Below are positions 1 to 7,696 of a stretch of 64,000 nt of DNA, piece after piece (the first letter of the stretch is position 1; each line of letters opens with the position of its first letter). The translations under genes were made by a program, and so were the position numbers. The stretch is from Leifsonia sp. 71-9 (lineage in GTDB: Bacteria > Actinomycetota > Actinomycetes > Actinomycetales > Microbacteriaceae): assembly GCF_001898805.1 (NCBI RefSeq), contig NZ_MKVJ01000002.1, positions 82,920 to 146,919 of the forward strand, read 5' to 3'. A model generated the notes under the pieces. That model was not told the DNA's origin and did no database searches. It worked only from the letters and a program-made list of their open reading frames with translations.

Positions 1-261
1 CACGGCGTCCCATTCCACCGGGTCGAAGGTGGCGGCGCTGGACTGGTACCCCTCGACGCTGACCGCGTCCTCGACGCCGTCGGAACCGGGGATGATGGAA
101 CGGCCGACCAGCGGCCAGGAGATCTCGATCCCCTGTTGGCTGGCGTGGTCCCAGTGCACGAAGAGGCCGAAGCCGGCTCCGATGAACCACTCGCCGCCCG
201 GCAGGGTGAAGTCGGTCGGGCGGAGGAACGATGCGGGTGCGGGGGCAAGCGCGGTGGTCAC
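1..261 (-). CDS. alpha-L-fucosidase (GH29), 5' part only; runs off the left edge
   Basis: The first 87 codons of a leftward gene start at GTG 259-261, behind an AAAGGAG ribosome site at about 272-278. The protein reads VTTALAPAPASFLRP and then GFGLFVHWDHASQQGIEIS. The FxFVHW element is the hallmark N-terminal motif of GH29 alpha-L-fucosidases, which remove L-fucose from glycans with retention of configuration. Unlike its divergent neighbour it has D-H in place of G-P after the HW. The rest of the enzyme lies outside the window, so catalytic residues cannot be checked. The divergent arrangement with a second GH29 gene suggests a shared fucoside-inducible promoter region. Confidence 0.8.
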   Translation of the reverse strand, partial: MTTALAPAPASFLRPTDFTLPGGEWFIGAGFGLFVHWDHASQQGIEISWPLVGRSIIPGSDGVEDAVSVEGYQSSAATFDPVEWDAV

Positions 262-274
262 AGCGAGGCTCTCC

Positions 275-303
275 TTTGAGTCAATGGCTATTGCCTATAG
301 GAT
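275..303 (+). promoter_or_regulatory. divergent GH29 promoter region
   Basis: A TTTGAG (275-280) and TAGGAT (298-303) pair separated by exactly 17 bp lies upstream of the rightward fucosidase. The palindrome CCTATAGG (294-301) overlaps the -10 and could be a regulator site. The element sits between two divergent fucosidase genes. The call rests on motif match only. Confidence 0.45.
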
Positions 304-356
304 ATTCGAAGAGGACGATCCTCACAATCCATTCGACGAAGAAGGAGAAATCGAGC

Positions 357-1706
357 GTGGCAATGTTCAAAGACGATCCCGTCCGCCCCGAGAACTACCG
401 TCGCTTCGAGCGCGAGGTGCCCGAGTGGTTCACGGATGCCAAGCTCGGCGTCTTCGTGCACTGGGGCCCGTATTCGGTCCCCGCGTGGGCCGAGCCGATC
501 GGCGAGCTGGGCACGATCGAGAAGCAGTACTGGTTCGCCCACAACCCCTATGCCGAGTGGTACTACAACACCATCCGCATCGAGGGCAGCCCCGCGGCCG
601 AGCACCAGCGGGAGGTCTACGGCGACGCGCCCTACGACGACTTCATCGACCAGTGGGACCCGGCCGAGTTCGACCCGGACGAGTTCCTCGCCCTGGTCAA
701 GAGCACGGGCGCACGGTACTTCGTCCCCACCACCAAGCACCATGACGGCGTCACCCTGTGGGACGCTCCCGGCACGGACGAGCGCAACACCGTCGCCCGC
801 GGCCCGAAGCGCGACCTCGTCGGCGCCTTCGAGAAGGCCACGCGCGACGCCGGGCTGCGCTTCGGCGTGTACTACTCGGGAGGCCTCGACTGGCACTTCT
901 CGCAGCTGCCGCCGATCACGGACGACGGCCAGGAGTTCGGCCGCCCGGTCGACGCCGCGTACGCCGAGTACGCCTACGACCACGTCGTCGACCTCATCGA
1001 CCGCTATGCGCCCGACGTGCTCTGGGGCGACATCGAATGGCCGGACGCGGGCAAGCCCTCCGGGCCGTTCAGCATGGAGAACCTCTTCGAGAGGTTCTAC
1101 GCCGCCCGTCCCGACGGGGTGGCCAACGACCGCTGGGGAGAGACCCACTGGGATTTCCGCACCAGCGAGTACCAGAACGGCACCAGCGTCGAGGGCACCG
1201 GGGCGTGGGAGAACTGCCGCGGCATCGGCTTCTCGTTCGGCCACAACACCCAGGAGGACGAGCGCCACCTCCTGAGCGGGCCTGCGGCCGTCGCCTCGTT
1301 CGTCGACATCGTCTCGCGCGGCGGCAACCTGCTGCTCAACGTCGGCCTCACCGCGCGGGGCACGGTCCCCGAGCTCCAGCGCCGCACCCTCGAGCACCTC
1401 GCCGCCTGGAACGCCGTGAACGGCGACGCCGTCTTCGGCAGCCGCCCGCTCGAGGCCGCGATCGCGAGCCCGTCGGACGAGCCGTGGCTGCGCTGGACCC
1501 GCACCGGCGGCACGGCGAACGCCTTCGTCGACGCGGTCGGCGACGTGCGCCTGCCCGGTGTCTCTAGTGCGGTGGATGCGGCGAGCGCCCGCCTCGCCGA
1601 CGGCACCCCGCTCGTGGTCTCCCGCGACGGCGACGCGCTGGTGACCACCTTCCCGGAACCGGCCGTCGCCGGTCCCGTCCTCGTCCGCTTCGACCTCGCG
1701 GAGTGA
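357..1706 (+). CDS. alpha-L-fucosidase, GH29
   Basis: This 449-aa enzyme is predicted to hydrolyse alpha-L-fucosides. It has GVFVHWGPYS at residues 31-40, PTTKHHDGVTLW near 123-134, and VLWGDIEWPD near 221-230. The Asp at about 225 aligns with the GH29 nucleophile seen in the LWND motif of the Thermotoga enzyme. The GTG at 357 is preferred because GGAGA at 344-348 is 8 nt upstream; ATG 363 is the alternative. There is no signal peptide, so it probably acts on imported oligosaccharides in the cytoplasm. The next gene starts 1 nt after the stop, which implies an operon with the amidohydrolase. The C-terminal 80 residues look like a beta-sandwich add-on. Confidence 0.88.
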   Translation: MAMFKDDPVRPENYRRFEREVPEWFTDAKLGVFVHWGPYSVPAWAEPIGELGTIEKQYWFAHNPYAEWYYNTIRIEGSPAAEHQREVYGDAPYDDFIDQWDPAEFDPDEFLALVKSTGARYFVPTTKHHDGVTLWDAPGTDERNTVARGPKRDLVGAFEKATRDAGLRFGVYYSGGLDWHFSQLPPITDDGQEFGRPVDAAYAEYAYDHVVDLIDRYAPDVLWGDIEWPDAGKPSGPFSMENLFERFYAARPDGVANDRWGETHWDFRTSEYQNGTSVEGTGAWENCRGIGFSFGHNTQEDERHLLSGPAAVASFVDIVSRGGNLLLNVGLTARGTVPELQRRTLEHLAAWNAVNGDAVFGSRPLEAAIASPSDEPWLRWTRTGGTANAFVDAVGDVRLPGVSSAVDAASARLADGTPLVVSRDGDALVTTFPEPAVAGPVLVRFDLAE

Positions 1707-1707
1707 C

Positions 1708-2544
1708 ATGACGATCGACGCCCACCTGCACCTCTGGGACCTCGAGCGGGTCGCGTACCCGTGGCTGACGTCGGCACTGGCCCCGATCGACCGCACCTTC
1801 GCGTTCGCCGAGGCCGAGCCGCAGCTCGCGCAGGCGGGCGTCGATCGCGTCGTCCTCGTCCAGGCCGCGAACTCGGTGGAGGACTCGGCGGCGATGTTCG
1901 CGGTCGAGTCCCCCCGAGTCGCCGGGGTGGTGGCGTGGGTCGACCTGCTCGACCCGGAGTCGGCGGTCCGGCAGCTGGACACCTGGGCGGCGCAGCCCGC
2001 CTTCGTCGGCATCCGTCACCTCGTCCACGACGAGCCGGACGCGGACTGGCTCGCACGCCCCCCGGTGCGCCGGTCCCTGCGCCTGCTCGCCGAGCGCGGC
2101 CTCTCCTTCGATGTCATCGGGGTCCTCCCCCGGCACCTCGAGCACGCCGTCGCGATCGCGGACGAGCTGCCCGACCTCCGGCTGGTGATCGACCACCTCG
2201 GCACGCCGCCCGTCGGTGCGGCGTCGCGGGAGCCGTGGGCCGGGCTGATCTCCGACCTCGCCCGTCGCCCCGGCGTCGCCGTGAAGCTCTCCGGCCTCAC
2301 GACACTGGGCCCGGACGGCCGCGCGACGACCGCGGACCTCCGGCCGTTCGTCGATCACGCCCTCTCCGCGTTCGGCGCCGACCGTGTGCTCGCCGGAGGC
2401 GACTGGCCGGTCTCGACGCTCGCCGGACCGTACGGCGAGACCTGGTCGACCCTCTCCGCGCTGATCGACGGCCTGAGCGAGGCCGAGCGGGCCCAGGTGC
2501 TGGGCGGCACGGCGGAGCGCGTCTACCGGCTCGGCCGACGCTGA
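1708..2544 (+). CDS. amidohydrolase family 2 (L-fuconolactonase-like)
   Basis: This 278-aa metal-dependent hydrolase of the COG3618 type opens with DAHLHLWDLE. The HxH supplies the first metal ligands of the TIM-barrel amidohydrolase fold. Later it has VIDHLGTPP and AGGDWPVS, which match the conserved H and D sites of 2-pyrone-4,6-dicarboxylate and fuconolactone hydrolases. It begins 1 nt after the fucosidase stop, so it is co-translated with it. Context points to hydrolysis of L-fucono-1,4-lactone in the oxidative fucose pathway. The specific substrate is inference; the family assignment is firm. Confidence 0.8.
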   Translation: MTIDAHLHLWDLERVAYPWLTSALAPIDRTFAFAEAEPQLAQAGVDRVVLVQAANSVEDSAAMFAVESPRVAGVVAWVDLLDPESAVRQLDTWAAQPAFVGIRHLVHDEPDADWLARPPVRRSLRLLAERGLSFDVIGVLPRHLEHAVAIADELPDLRLVIDHLGTPPVGAASREPWAGLISDLARRPGVAVKLSGLTTLGPDGRATTADLRPFVDHALSAFGADRVLAGGDWPVSTLAGPYGETWSTLSALIDGLSEAERAQVLGGTAERVYRLGRR

Positions 2545-2581
2545 CCTGCCCCCGCCCGGTCCGCTCGGGGATACTGGGGAG

Positions 2582-3325
2582 GTGAACGATCGCCTGGTGC
2601 GCAACCTCCCCGTCCAGACCGCCCTGGAGGCGTGGGCCGATCTGAAGGACGCCCGCACCTTCGCGGGCGTGCTCCGGCAGTGCGTGGCCGGCGAGCTGTT
2701 GCTCGACATCAGCGGCTCCGTCTTCGCCGACCCCGCGGCCGGCTTCCAGCAGGGCGACACCCTCGCGCTCGGCAAGCAGACCGATGCGGCGGGCAAGGAC
2801 CTCCTTGTCGCGTTCACCAGCAACGAGCGCCTCGCCGCCTACCGCGGGGGCGCCGAGTTCCGCTCCCTCGCGCAGCCCGCGTGGTCCGTGATCGCCGAGG
2901 CCATCACCCGCGCGGACGGCCTGGCCCTCGACCCGGGCGACGACGCCCTCCTCATCGCCTACGCCGACGAGCTGCGGGCCCAGCTGACCGACGAGCCCGG
3001 CCGCAACGCCGCGCTGAAGAACGCCCTGGTCGACCGCGACCTCCCCTGGCCCGCCTTCCTCGCGCTCGTTGCGGCCGCCCCGGTCGTCTACGTCGGCCTC
3101 GACGAGGGCCAGGGCGCGATCCCCTCCGCCGTCGGTCAGGACGGCGACCTCCTGCACCCCGTCTTCACCTCCCCCGCCGAGGTCTTCGCCTGGTCGCCCG
3201 GGCTGACCGCCCGCGGCACGACCGTCGATGCGGTCGCCCGGGTCGCCCGCGAGGACGGCTACGCGGGTCTGCTGCTCGACCCGGCCGGGCCGTCCGCGGT
3301 CCTGCGGCTGGACGAACTGGGCTGA
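2582..3325 (+). CDS. SseB-family protein, function unknown
   Basis: This 247-aa soluble protein has an N-terminal half (about 1-110) resembling the SseB N-terminal domain (ALxxxxxxPAWSVI pattern, alternating strands). Its C-terminal half carries a second SseB-like segment (VVYVGLDEGQGAIPSAVGQD, then PVFTSPAEV at about 195-205). No catalytic motif is apparent. The start is GTG 2582. A GATACT hexamer (2570-2575) sits exactly 6 nt upstream, consistent with a leaderless transcript, although the intervening GGGGAG could also act as a ribosome site. The biochemical role is unknown. Confidence 0.6.
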   Translation: MNDRLVRNLPVQTALEAWADLKDARTFAGVLRQCVAGELLLDISGSVFADPAAGFQQGDTLALGKQTDAAGKDLLVAFTSNERLAAYRGGAEFRSLAQPAWSVIAEAITRADGLALDPGDDALLIAYADELRAQLTDEPGRNAALKNALVDRDLPWPAFLALVAAAPVVYVGLDEGQGAIPSAVGQDGDLLHPVFTSPAEVFAWSPGLTARGTTVDAVARVAREDGYAGLLLDPAGPSAVLRLDELG

Positions 3326-3345
3326 TCGGGCCCTAGGATCGTCGC

Positions 3346-3999
3346 ATGACGGCGCTCTCCCTCCTCGCGTTCGCGGGGCTGTGCGTGGTCCTGGCGCTCA
3401 CGCCCGGCCCCGACACGTTCCTCGTGCTGCGGTACAGCATGGGGCGTGCGCGCGACGGCTTTGCCGCGGCCGCCGGGTGCGCGGTGGGCTCGCTCGCGTG
3501 GGCCGCGCTGGTCGCCGTCGGGCTGGCGACGCTGCTGGAGCAGTCGGCGGAACTCTTCCGCGTCGTCAAGATCGTGGGCGGCCTCTACCTGATCTACCTC
3601 GGCGTCGCCGCCTTCCTGTCGACGCGGCGCAGCGCCCGCGCGGCCGCCACGGACGCCGGCGACGAGGACGCGCCGGCCGTCCCCGCCGCGCGTCGCCGCT
3701 CCACCTCCAGCCTGCTGGCCGGTCTGCTCTCCACCCTCCTGAACCCCAAGGTCGGCCTGTTCTTCCTCGCCGTGGTGCCGCAGTTCGTGTCGGCCCACGC
3801 CGGCTTCGGCGAGACCATGCTGCTCGGGGCGGTCGACGCGGTCGTCGGCGGCCTCTATCTGGTGGGCATCACCCTGCTGGCCTCCCGGATGGTCGCCTGG
3901 CTGGGGCGTCCGCGCGTCACCCGCGTGCTCGAGCGGGTCTCCGCGGGCATCCTCGCCGCGCTCGGAATCGGCACGGTCGTCGCCGGCGCCGAGGGGTGA
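3346..3999 (+). CDS. LysE/RhtB-family amino-acid exporter
   Basis: This 217-aa integral membrane protein has about six hydrophobic helices. The family signature LTPGPDTFLVLRYSMG lies in the first loop, and LNPKVGLFFLAVVPQF lies mid-protein. Members export amino acids or their analogues using the proton gradient. The central loop (about residues 85-120) is charged and alanine-rich. A TAGGAT hexamer (3334-3339) lies 6 nt before the ATG with no Shine-Dalgarno between them, so the mRNA is probably leaderless. The substrate cannot be told from sequence. Confidence 0.88.
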   Translation: MTALSLLAFAGLCVVLALTPGPDTFLVLRYSMGRARDGFAAAAGCAVGSLAWAALVAVGLATLLEQSAELFRVVKIVGGLYLIYLGVAAFLSTRRSARAAATDAGDEDAPAVPAARRRSTSSLLAGLLSTLLNPKVGLFFLAVVPQFVSAHAGFGETMLLGAVDAVVGGLYLVGITLLASRMVAWLGRPRVTRVLERVSAGILAALGIGTVVAGAEG

Positions 4000-4030
4000 G
4001 CCTCCCGGCCCTCCCTGCGACAATGAACGC

Positions 4031-4846
4031 ATGCCCATCCTGAACAAGGACATGCAGGTCTGCATCTCGCTGGCCGCCCGTCCGAGCAACATCGGCACCC
4101 GTTTCCACAACTACCTCTACGACGAGCTCGGCCTGAACTTCCTCTACAAGGCGTTCACCACGAGCGACCTGGAGGGTGCGGTGCGCGGCATCCGCGCGCT
4201 CGGCTTCCGGGGCTGCTCGGTGTCGATGCCGTTCAAGGATGCGATCATCCCCCTGGTCGACCACCTCGAGCCGTCGGCCGTCGCCATCGAGTCGGTGAAC
4301 ACGGTGGTCAACGAGGACGGCCTGCTCACCGCCTCCAACACCGACTACGAGGCCGTCGCCCAGCTGCTCGCCGAGCACGCCGTCGACCCGGCCCAGCGCG
4401 TGCTGCTCCGCGGCTCCGGCGGCATGGCCAAGGCGGTCGTGGCGGCCTTCCGCGGCGCGGGCTTCGACGAGCTGACGGTGCTCGCCCGCAACGAGGAGGC
4501 CGGCCGGGCCCTCGCCGAGCGCTACGACTACACCTGGACCGCGGACGAGCCGCGCGCCGACTACGACGTCATCGTCAACGTCACCCCGCTCGGGATGCGC
4601 GGTGAGCACGAGTCCGCCCTCGCCTTCGCGGAGGAGCACATCGAGCACGCGACGACCGTGTTCGACGTCGTCGCATTCCCGTCGGAGACGCCGCTGGTGC
4701 AGGCGGGACGCGCGGCCGGCAAGACCCTGATCACGGGAGCCGAGGTGATCGCTCTGCAGGCCGCGCGCCAGTTCGAGCGCTACACCGGCGTGACGCTCAC
4801 CGCCGACCAGGTCGCACGGGCCTCGGAGTTCTCCCGCGCGGAGTGA
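4031..4846 (+). CDS. shikimate 5-dehydrogenase-like protein (SdhL / HI0607 type)
   Basis: This 271-aa protein has an AroE-like two-domain fold. It has SMPFK with the catalytic-type Lys69, IESVNT near 88-93, NTDY with the Asp near 106, and a dinucleotide loop GSGGMAKA near 126-133. The shikimate-binding Ser-x-Ser motif of true AroE is replaced by SLAARPSNIGTRFHNYLYDE. That arrangement matches what I recall of the Haemophilus HI0607 dehydrogenase-like subfamily, which is poorly active on shikimate. GACAAT (4019-4024) lies 6 nt upstream of ATG, suggesting leaderless transcription. Its 3' end overlaps the convergent hydrolase gene by 50 bp. Confidence 0.78.
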   Translation: MPILNKDMQVCISLAARPSNIGTRFHNYLYDELGLNFLYKAFTTSDLEGAVRGIRALGFRGCSVSMPFKDAIIPLVDHLEPSAVAIESVNTVVNEDGLLTASNTDYEAVAQLLAEHAVDPAQRVLLRGSGGMAKAVVAAFRGAGFDELTVLARNEEAGRALAERYDYTWTADEPRADYDVIVNVTPLGMRGEHESALAFAEEHIEHATTVFDVVAFPSETPLVQAGRAAGKTLITGAEVIALQAARQFERYTGVTLTADQVARASEFSRAE

Positions 4847-6854
4847 ACGCCGCGAGAAGCGCGCCGGCTCCGAGCAGCCCGGCCGCGAGCAGCCAGGCGG
4901 CCGAGGTCGCCGAGCCGGTGTCCGCCAGGCGGCTCGTGCCCGGCGCGGCGGCCTCGCTGCCCGCGGGCATGGTGCCCGGCTGAGTCGGACCGACCGGATC
5001 CACGGGATCGACCGGGTCCACCGGATCCACCGGTCCGGTCGGCGCGAACGCCACCCGGGCCGTCGCGTTCATCGCGCGGTCGAGCGCGGCCACGCTGATG
5101 ACGCCGGAGGCACGGGCGGTCGCCGCCGACGCCGTCGCGACCGTGTACGAGGGGGATCCGTCGGCGTACGTCACCGAGTGCAGCCGGCCGTCCACGTACA
5201 CGGCGAACGCCCTGGTCGTCCCCGACGAGCCGTCGGTCCAGGTGAGGGTGCCGGCGGCGGCGTCGCCTGCCGTGGCCACCGGCGCGCGCAGCGCAGGAGC
5301 GGCCTTGCGCGGGTCCGCGGGCGGAAGCACCGGGTCGGTCAGCAGCGCGCCGAAGATGCGGTCGAGCGAGGCGTTCTTGGCCTCCATCGCCGTCAGTGCG
5401 GCACCCGTCAGCCCGGCCGTCGATCCCGGGACGATGTCGTTGTACCCGTAGAACACCTCCCCCGTCACCCCCGGCAGCGTCTGGTCGAAGAGCAGCTGGT
5501 TCGGCACCTCGTCGGGGTTGGCCCAGGCCGCCTCGGTCGCCGAGCTCTGCAGATGCTTGTAGTCGGCGTGGCCGATGTAGAGCCGCACGTCGGTCCCCGT
5601 CACCGTGTCGCTCCACCAGCGCGCCAGCTCCCCGTAGGGCGCCGCCGCCTGGTCGAAGCTCCAGTAGATCTGCGGAACGATGTAGTCGACGAGCTCGTCC
5701 TTCACCCACGCGCGGGTGTCGGCGAACACCGCCTTCGAGTAGGTGGACGACGAGGTCGCGGGCGTGTGGGAGCCGCGCGGGTCGACCGACTCGTGCTCCC
5801 AGATCCCGAACGGGCTGACGCCGAACTGCACCGCCGTGCCGCGCTCGGCGTTCAGCCGGGCGAGGACGTCGTGCACGCCCGAGACGAGCGCGGTGACATT
5901 GTCGCGGCGCCACTGAGCGATGCCGTCGGCCGTGTCCGCGTATCCCGCGGTGAGGCCGTACTGCTCGAAGGTGCCGCGGTCCTCCCCGGCGTCGCCGAAG
6001 TACGCGGTCGTCCGATACGGGTAGAAGTAATCGTCGAAGTGGATGCCGTCGACGTCGTAGTTCGCGGCGACCTCCGCCACCGAGTCGATCACGTGCTGAC
6101 GGACGGCCGGCTCTCCCGGGTCGAGGAACAGCGTGCCGTTGAAGAGCAGGACGTGCTCGGGATGCTGCACGGCGTAGTTGTCCGCCGCCAGCAGGCCGGC
6201 TCCGGCGAGCGCCCGCACCGCCTGCTCGGCCGTGAGCGCACGGGCCTCGTCCGCGGTCATCCCGAGCGCCGCGAGCACCGGCGCCGACGTGATCGCCGAC
6301 GTCGTCACGCGGTACGGGTTGAACCACGCGTGGTACTCCATGCCGCGCGCATGGGTCTGCTGCACCATCCACGCCAGCGGGTCATAGCCGGGGTCGACAC
6401 CCTGCGTTCCGCTGAGGAACTGCGACCACGGGTTGAGGGCGGAGGGGTACCAGGCGTCCTGCGCGGGACGCACCTGGAAGATCATCGCGTTGAGCTTCGC
6501 CTCCTCGAACCTGTCGAGGATGCGGGTGTACTGCGCCTGGAAGTCGGCTTCGCTCGCGGGCTTCGCGATGTTGAGCTGGTTGACCGTGGCGACCCAGGAG
6601 GAGCGGAACTGCCGCTCCGGCTGCGTGTAAGCGGTCGGGATCCGCACCTGCTCGGCCGACCCCGGGTGGAGCATCACCGGCTGGGCCGGATCGTACGCGT
6701 AGCCGTCGGCGGTCTTCACCCACTTCGACAGCGGCTCGGTGGCGGGTGCGGCTCCGGCCGGGCCGGCTCCGAGCACTGCCGCGCCGGCGGCGGCGACGGC
6801 GATCGCGAGGGCGACGGCTCTCCGATGTGAAACGAACTTCCATGTTGCGCTCAT
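4797..6854 (-). CDS. secreted GHL10-type glycoside hydrolase with a LAxTG sorting signal
   Basis: This 685-aa exported protein has a signal peptide (basic start, then AIAVAAAGAAVLGAGPAGA with cleavage near 36). A (beta/alpha)8 glycoside-hydrolase-like domain (DUF187/GHL10) spans about 60-440, with RSSWVATV, FQVRPAQDAWY, YHAWFNPYRV, VDGIHFDDYFYPY and VDYIVPQIYWS. A fibronectin-like segment (about 490-570) follows, then a short VDP repeat linker. The C-terminus is a cell-wall sorting signal: LADTG at 643-647, a hydrophobic helix, and an Arg-rich tail. LAxTG is the recognition motif of class E sortases. The gene overlaps the convergent dehydrogenase by 50 bp. The substrate is probably a cell-wall or exopolysaccharide glycan (inference). 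Confidence 0.85.
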   Translation of the reverse strand: MSATWKFVSHRRAVALAIAVAAAGAAVLGAGPAGAAPATEPLSKWVKTADGYAYDPAQPVMLHPGSAEQVRIPTAYTQPERQFRSSWVATVNQLNIAKPASEADFQAQYTRILDRFEEAKLNAMIFQVRPAQDAWYPSALNPWSQFLSGTQGVDPGYDPLAWMVQQTHARGMEYHAWFNPYRVTTSAITSAPVLAALGMTADEARALTAEQAVRALAGAGLLAADNYAVQHPEHVLLFNGTLFLDPGEPAVRQHVIDSVAEVAANYDVDGIHFDDYFYPYRTTAYFGDAGEDRGTFEQYGLTAGYADTADGIAQWRRDNVTALVSGVHDVLARLNAERGTAVQFGVSPFGIWEHESVDPRGSHTPATSSSTYSKAVFADTRAWVKDELVDYIVPQIYWSFDQAAAPYGELARWWSDTVTGTDVRLYIGHADYKHLQSSATEAAWANPDEVPNQLLFDQTLPGVTGEVFYGYNDIVPGSTAGLTGAALTAMEAKNASLDRIFGALLTDPVLPPADPRKAAPALRAPVATAGDAAAGTLTWTDGSSGTTRAFAVYVDGRLHSVTYADGSPSYTVATASAATARASGVISVAALDRAMNATARVAFAPTGPVDPVDPVDPVDPVGPTQPGTMPAGSEAAAPGTSRLADTGSATSAAWLLAAGLLGAGALLAAFTPRGRTPRPVRPGRR
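4997..5034 (-). repeat. short tandem repeat encoding a VDP linker
   Basis: Roughly four copies of a 9-nt unit encode V-D-P repeats between the catalytic part and the LADTG sorting signal of the GHL10 protein. Such proline-rich linkers often span the peptidoglycan in wall-anchored proteins. The tract is a likely site of copy-number variation between strains. Confidence 0.6.
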
Positions 6855-6870
6855 TCAATGAAACTAACAT
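6842..6870. promoter_or_regulatory. 29-bp symmetric operator candidate between GHL10 and ohrR-like genes
   Basis: The perfect palindrome TCATT-C-AATGA (6851-6861) is flanked symmetrically, 4 nt out on each side, by ATGTT (6842-6846) and AACAT (6866-6870). It covers the start codon of the leftward hydrolase and lies about 60 bp upstream of the divergent MarR/OhrR gene. Its size and dyad fit a MarR-family dimer site. Confidence 0.5.
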
Positions 6871-6927
6871 CCGGCTTCGGGATGGACAACGCCCGATCGC
6901 ACCGACGGCCGCGCCTAGACTGTCCCC

Positions 6928-7365
6928 GTGTCCGATGACCTGCTCGCCCTGGAGAACCAGGTCTGCTACGGCCTCGCCGTGGCGGCCAGGAGCGTGATCG
7001 CGCTGTACCGCCCGGTGCTCGAGCCGCTGTCGTTGACGCATCCGCAGTACCTCGTGATGCTCGCCCTCTGGGAGCGCGAGCCACGGTCGGTGAAGGACCT
7101 CAGCGAGGCGCTCCAGTTGGAGCCGGCCACGCTCTCCCCGCTGCTCAAGCGCCTGGAGACGACCGGCTACGTCGAGCGCAAGCGCAGCACCGCCGACGAG
7201 CGCGCGCTGGAGGTGCGGCTGACGCCGGCCGGGCGCGAGCTGCGGGCGGAGGCCGAGAAGATCCCGCACCGCATCGTCGAGCGTCTCGGGCTCCCGATCA
7301 GCGAACTGGAGAGCCTGCGCGGGAGCCTGCACGGCATCATCGAGGCGGCGACGCGCGCCCAGTGA
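6928..7365 (+). CDS. MarR-family regulator, OhrR-like
   Basis: This 145-aa winged-helix repressor begins LLALENQVCYGLAVAARS. Cys13 sits where OhrR carries its peroxide-sensing cysteine, followed by the family-typical LTHPQYLVMLALWE. The winged helix (SVKDLSEALQLEPATLSPLL, then TADERALEV) is intact. No ohr peroxidase gene is adjacent, so the target may be the divergent hydrolase or lie elsewhere. TAGACT (6916-6921) is 6 nt before GTG, consistent with a leaderless mRNA. OhrR identity is an inference from the N-terminal Cys and overall similarity. Confidence 0.8.
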   Translation: MSDDLLALENQVCYGLAVAARSVIALYRPVLEPLSLTHPQYLVMLALWEREPRSVKDLSEALQLEPATLSPLLKRLETTGYVERKRSTADERALEVRLTPAGRELRAEAEKIPHRIVERLGLPISELESLRGSLHGIIEAATRAQ

Positions 7366-7377
7366 CGGCGGTCGCGC

Positions 7378-7605
7378 TCAGGCGGCGCCCTGCACCTCGG
7401 GGCACACCAGGCGGGTCGCGTCGCGCTGTCCACCCGGGCGCAGCACGGTGTGCTCGGTCATCGGCCGGCCGCACATCGGGCACGGGGCGGCCGGCGAGCG
7501 GCGGTCGGGGCCCTCGGGGTGTCCGGCGCCGAGCTGAGCGGGCCCGGCGACGCGGATCAGCTTCTCGTTCCAGCGCGCGTACCACCGCGCAAAGCCACCG
7601 GACAT
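7378..7605 (-). CDS. small zinc-ribbon protein, unknown function
   Basis: The protein has 75 residues starting MSGGFARWYARWNEKLI. Its C-terminal half has CPMCGRPM and later LVCPE, giving three cysteines that could bind zinc with one more ligand. The ATG at 7605 follows GAGGAGAC. An in-frame ATG at 7620 would add five residues but has no ribosome site. It is divergent from the MerR gene, and its stop faces the MarR gene 12 bp away. No function is recognised. Confidence 0.6.
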   Translation of the reverse strand: MSGGFARWYARWNEKLIRVAGPAQLGAGHPEGPDRRSPAAPCPMCGRPMTEHTVLRPGGQRDATRLVCPEVQGAA

Positions 7606-7618
7606 GTCTCCTCGATTC

Positions 7619-7640
7619 ATTAGGGCACTAACTAATAGTG
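7619..7640. promoter_or_regulatory. nested inverted repeats between zinc-ribbon and merR genes
   Basis: Two overlapping dyads occur in an AT-rich stretch: ATTAG (7619-7623) with CTAAT (7632-7636), and CACTA (7626-7630) with TAGTG (7636-7640). They lie immediately upstream of the leftward zinc-ribbon gene and about 57 bp upstream of merR. They look like an operator but match no site I can name. Confidence 0.4.
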
Positions 7641-7648
7641 TAGCGCGC

Positions 7649-7680
7649 TTGACCCTGACCCCGAGGGAGAGGTTTACGCT
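7649..7680 (+). promoter_or_regulatory. MerR-type promoter with 20-bp spacer
   Basis: TTGACC (7649-7654) and TACGCT (7675-7680) are separated by 20 bp. The spacer contains the dyad CCCT (7653-7656) / AGGG (7664-7667). MerR-family activators bind such over-long spacers and untwist them, so autoregulation is likely. The start codon at 7697 is only about 10 nt beyond the expected transcription start. Confidence 0.5.
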
Positions 7681-7696
7681 GTCGGCGGAGGCTCCC

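Noticed and set aside
288..2012. 574-aa open frame on the minus strand across the fucosidase
   Set aside because: It is the antisense shadow of the GH29 and amidohydrolase genes, repetitive in Arg/Val/Glu and without any family motif.
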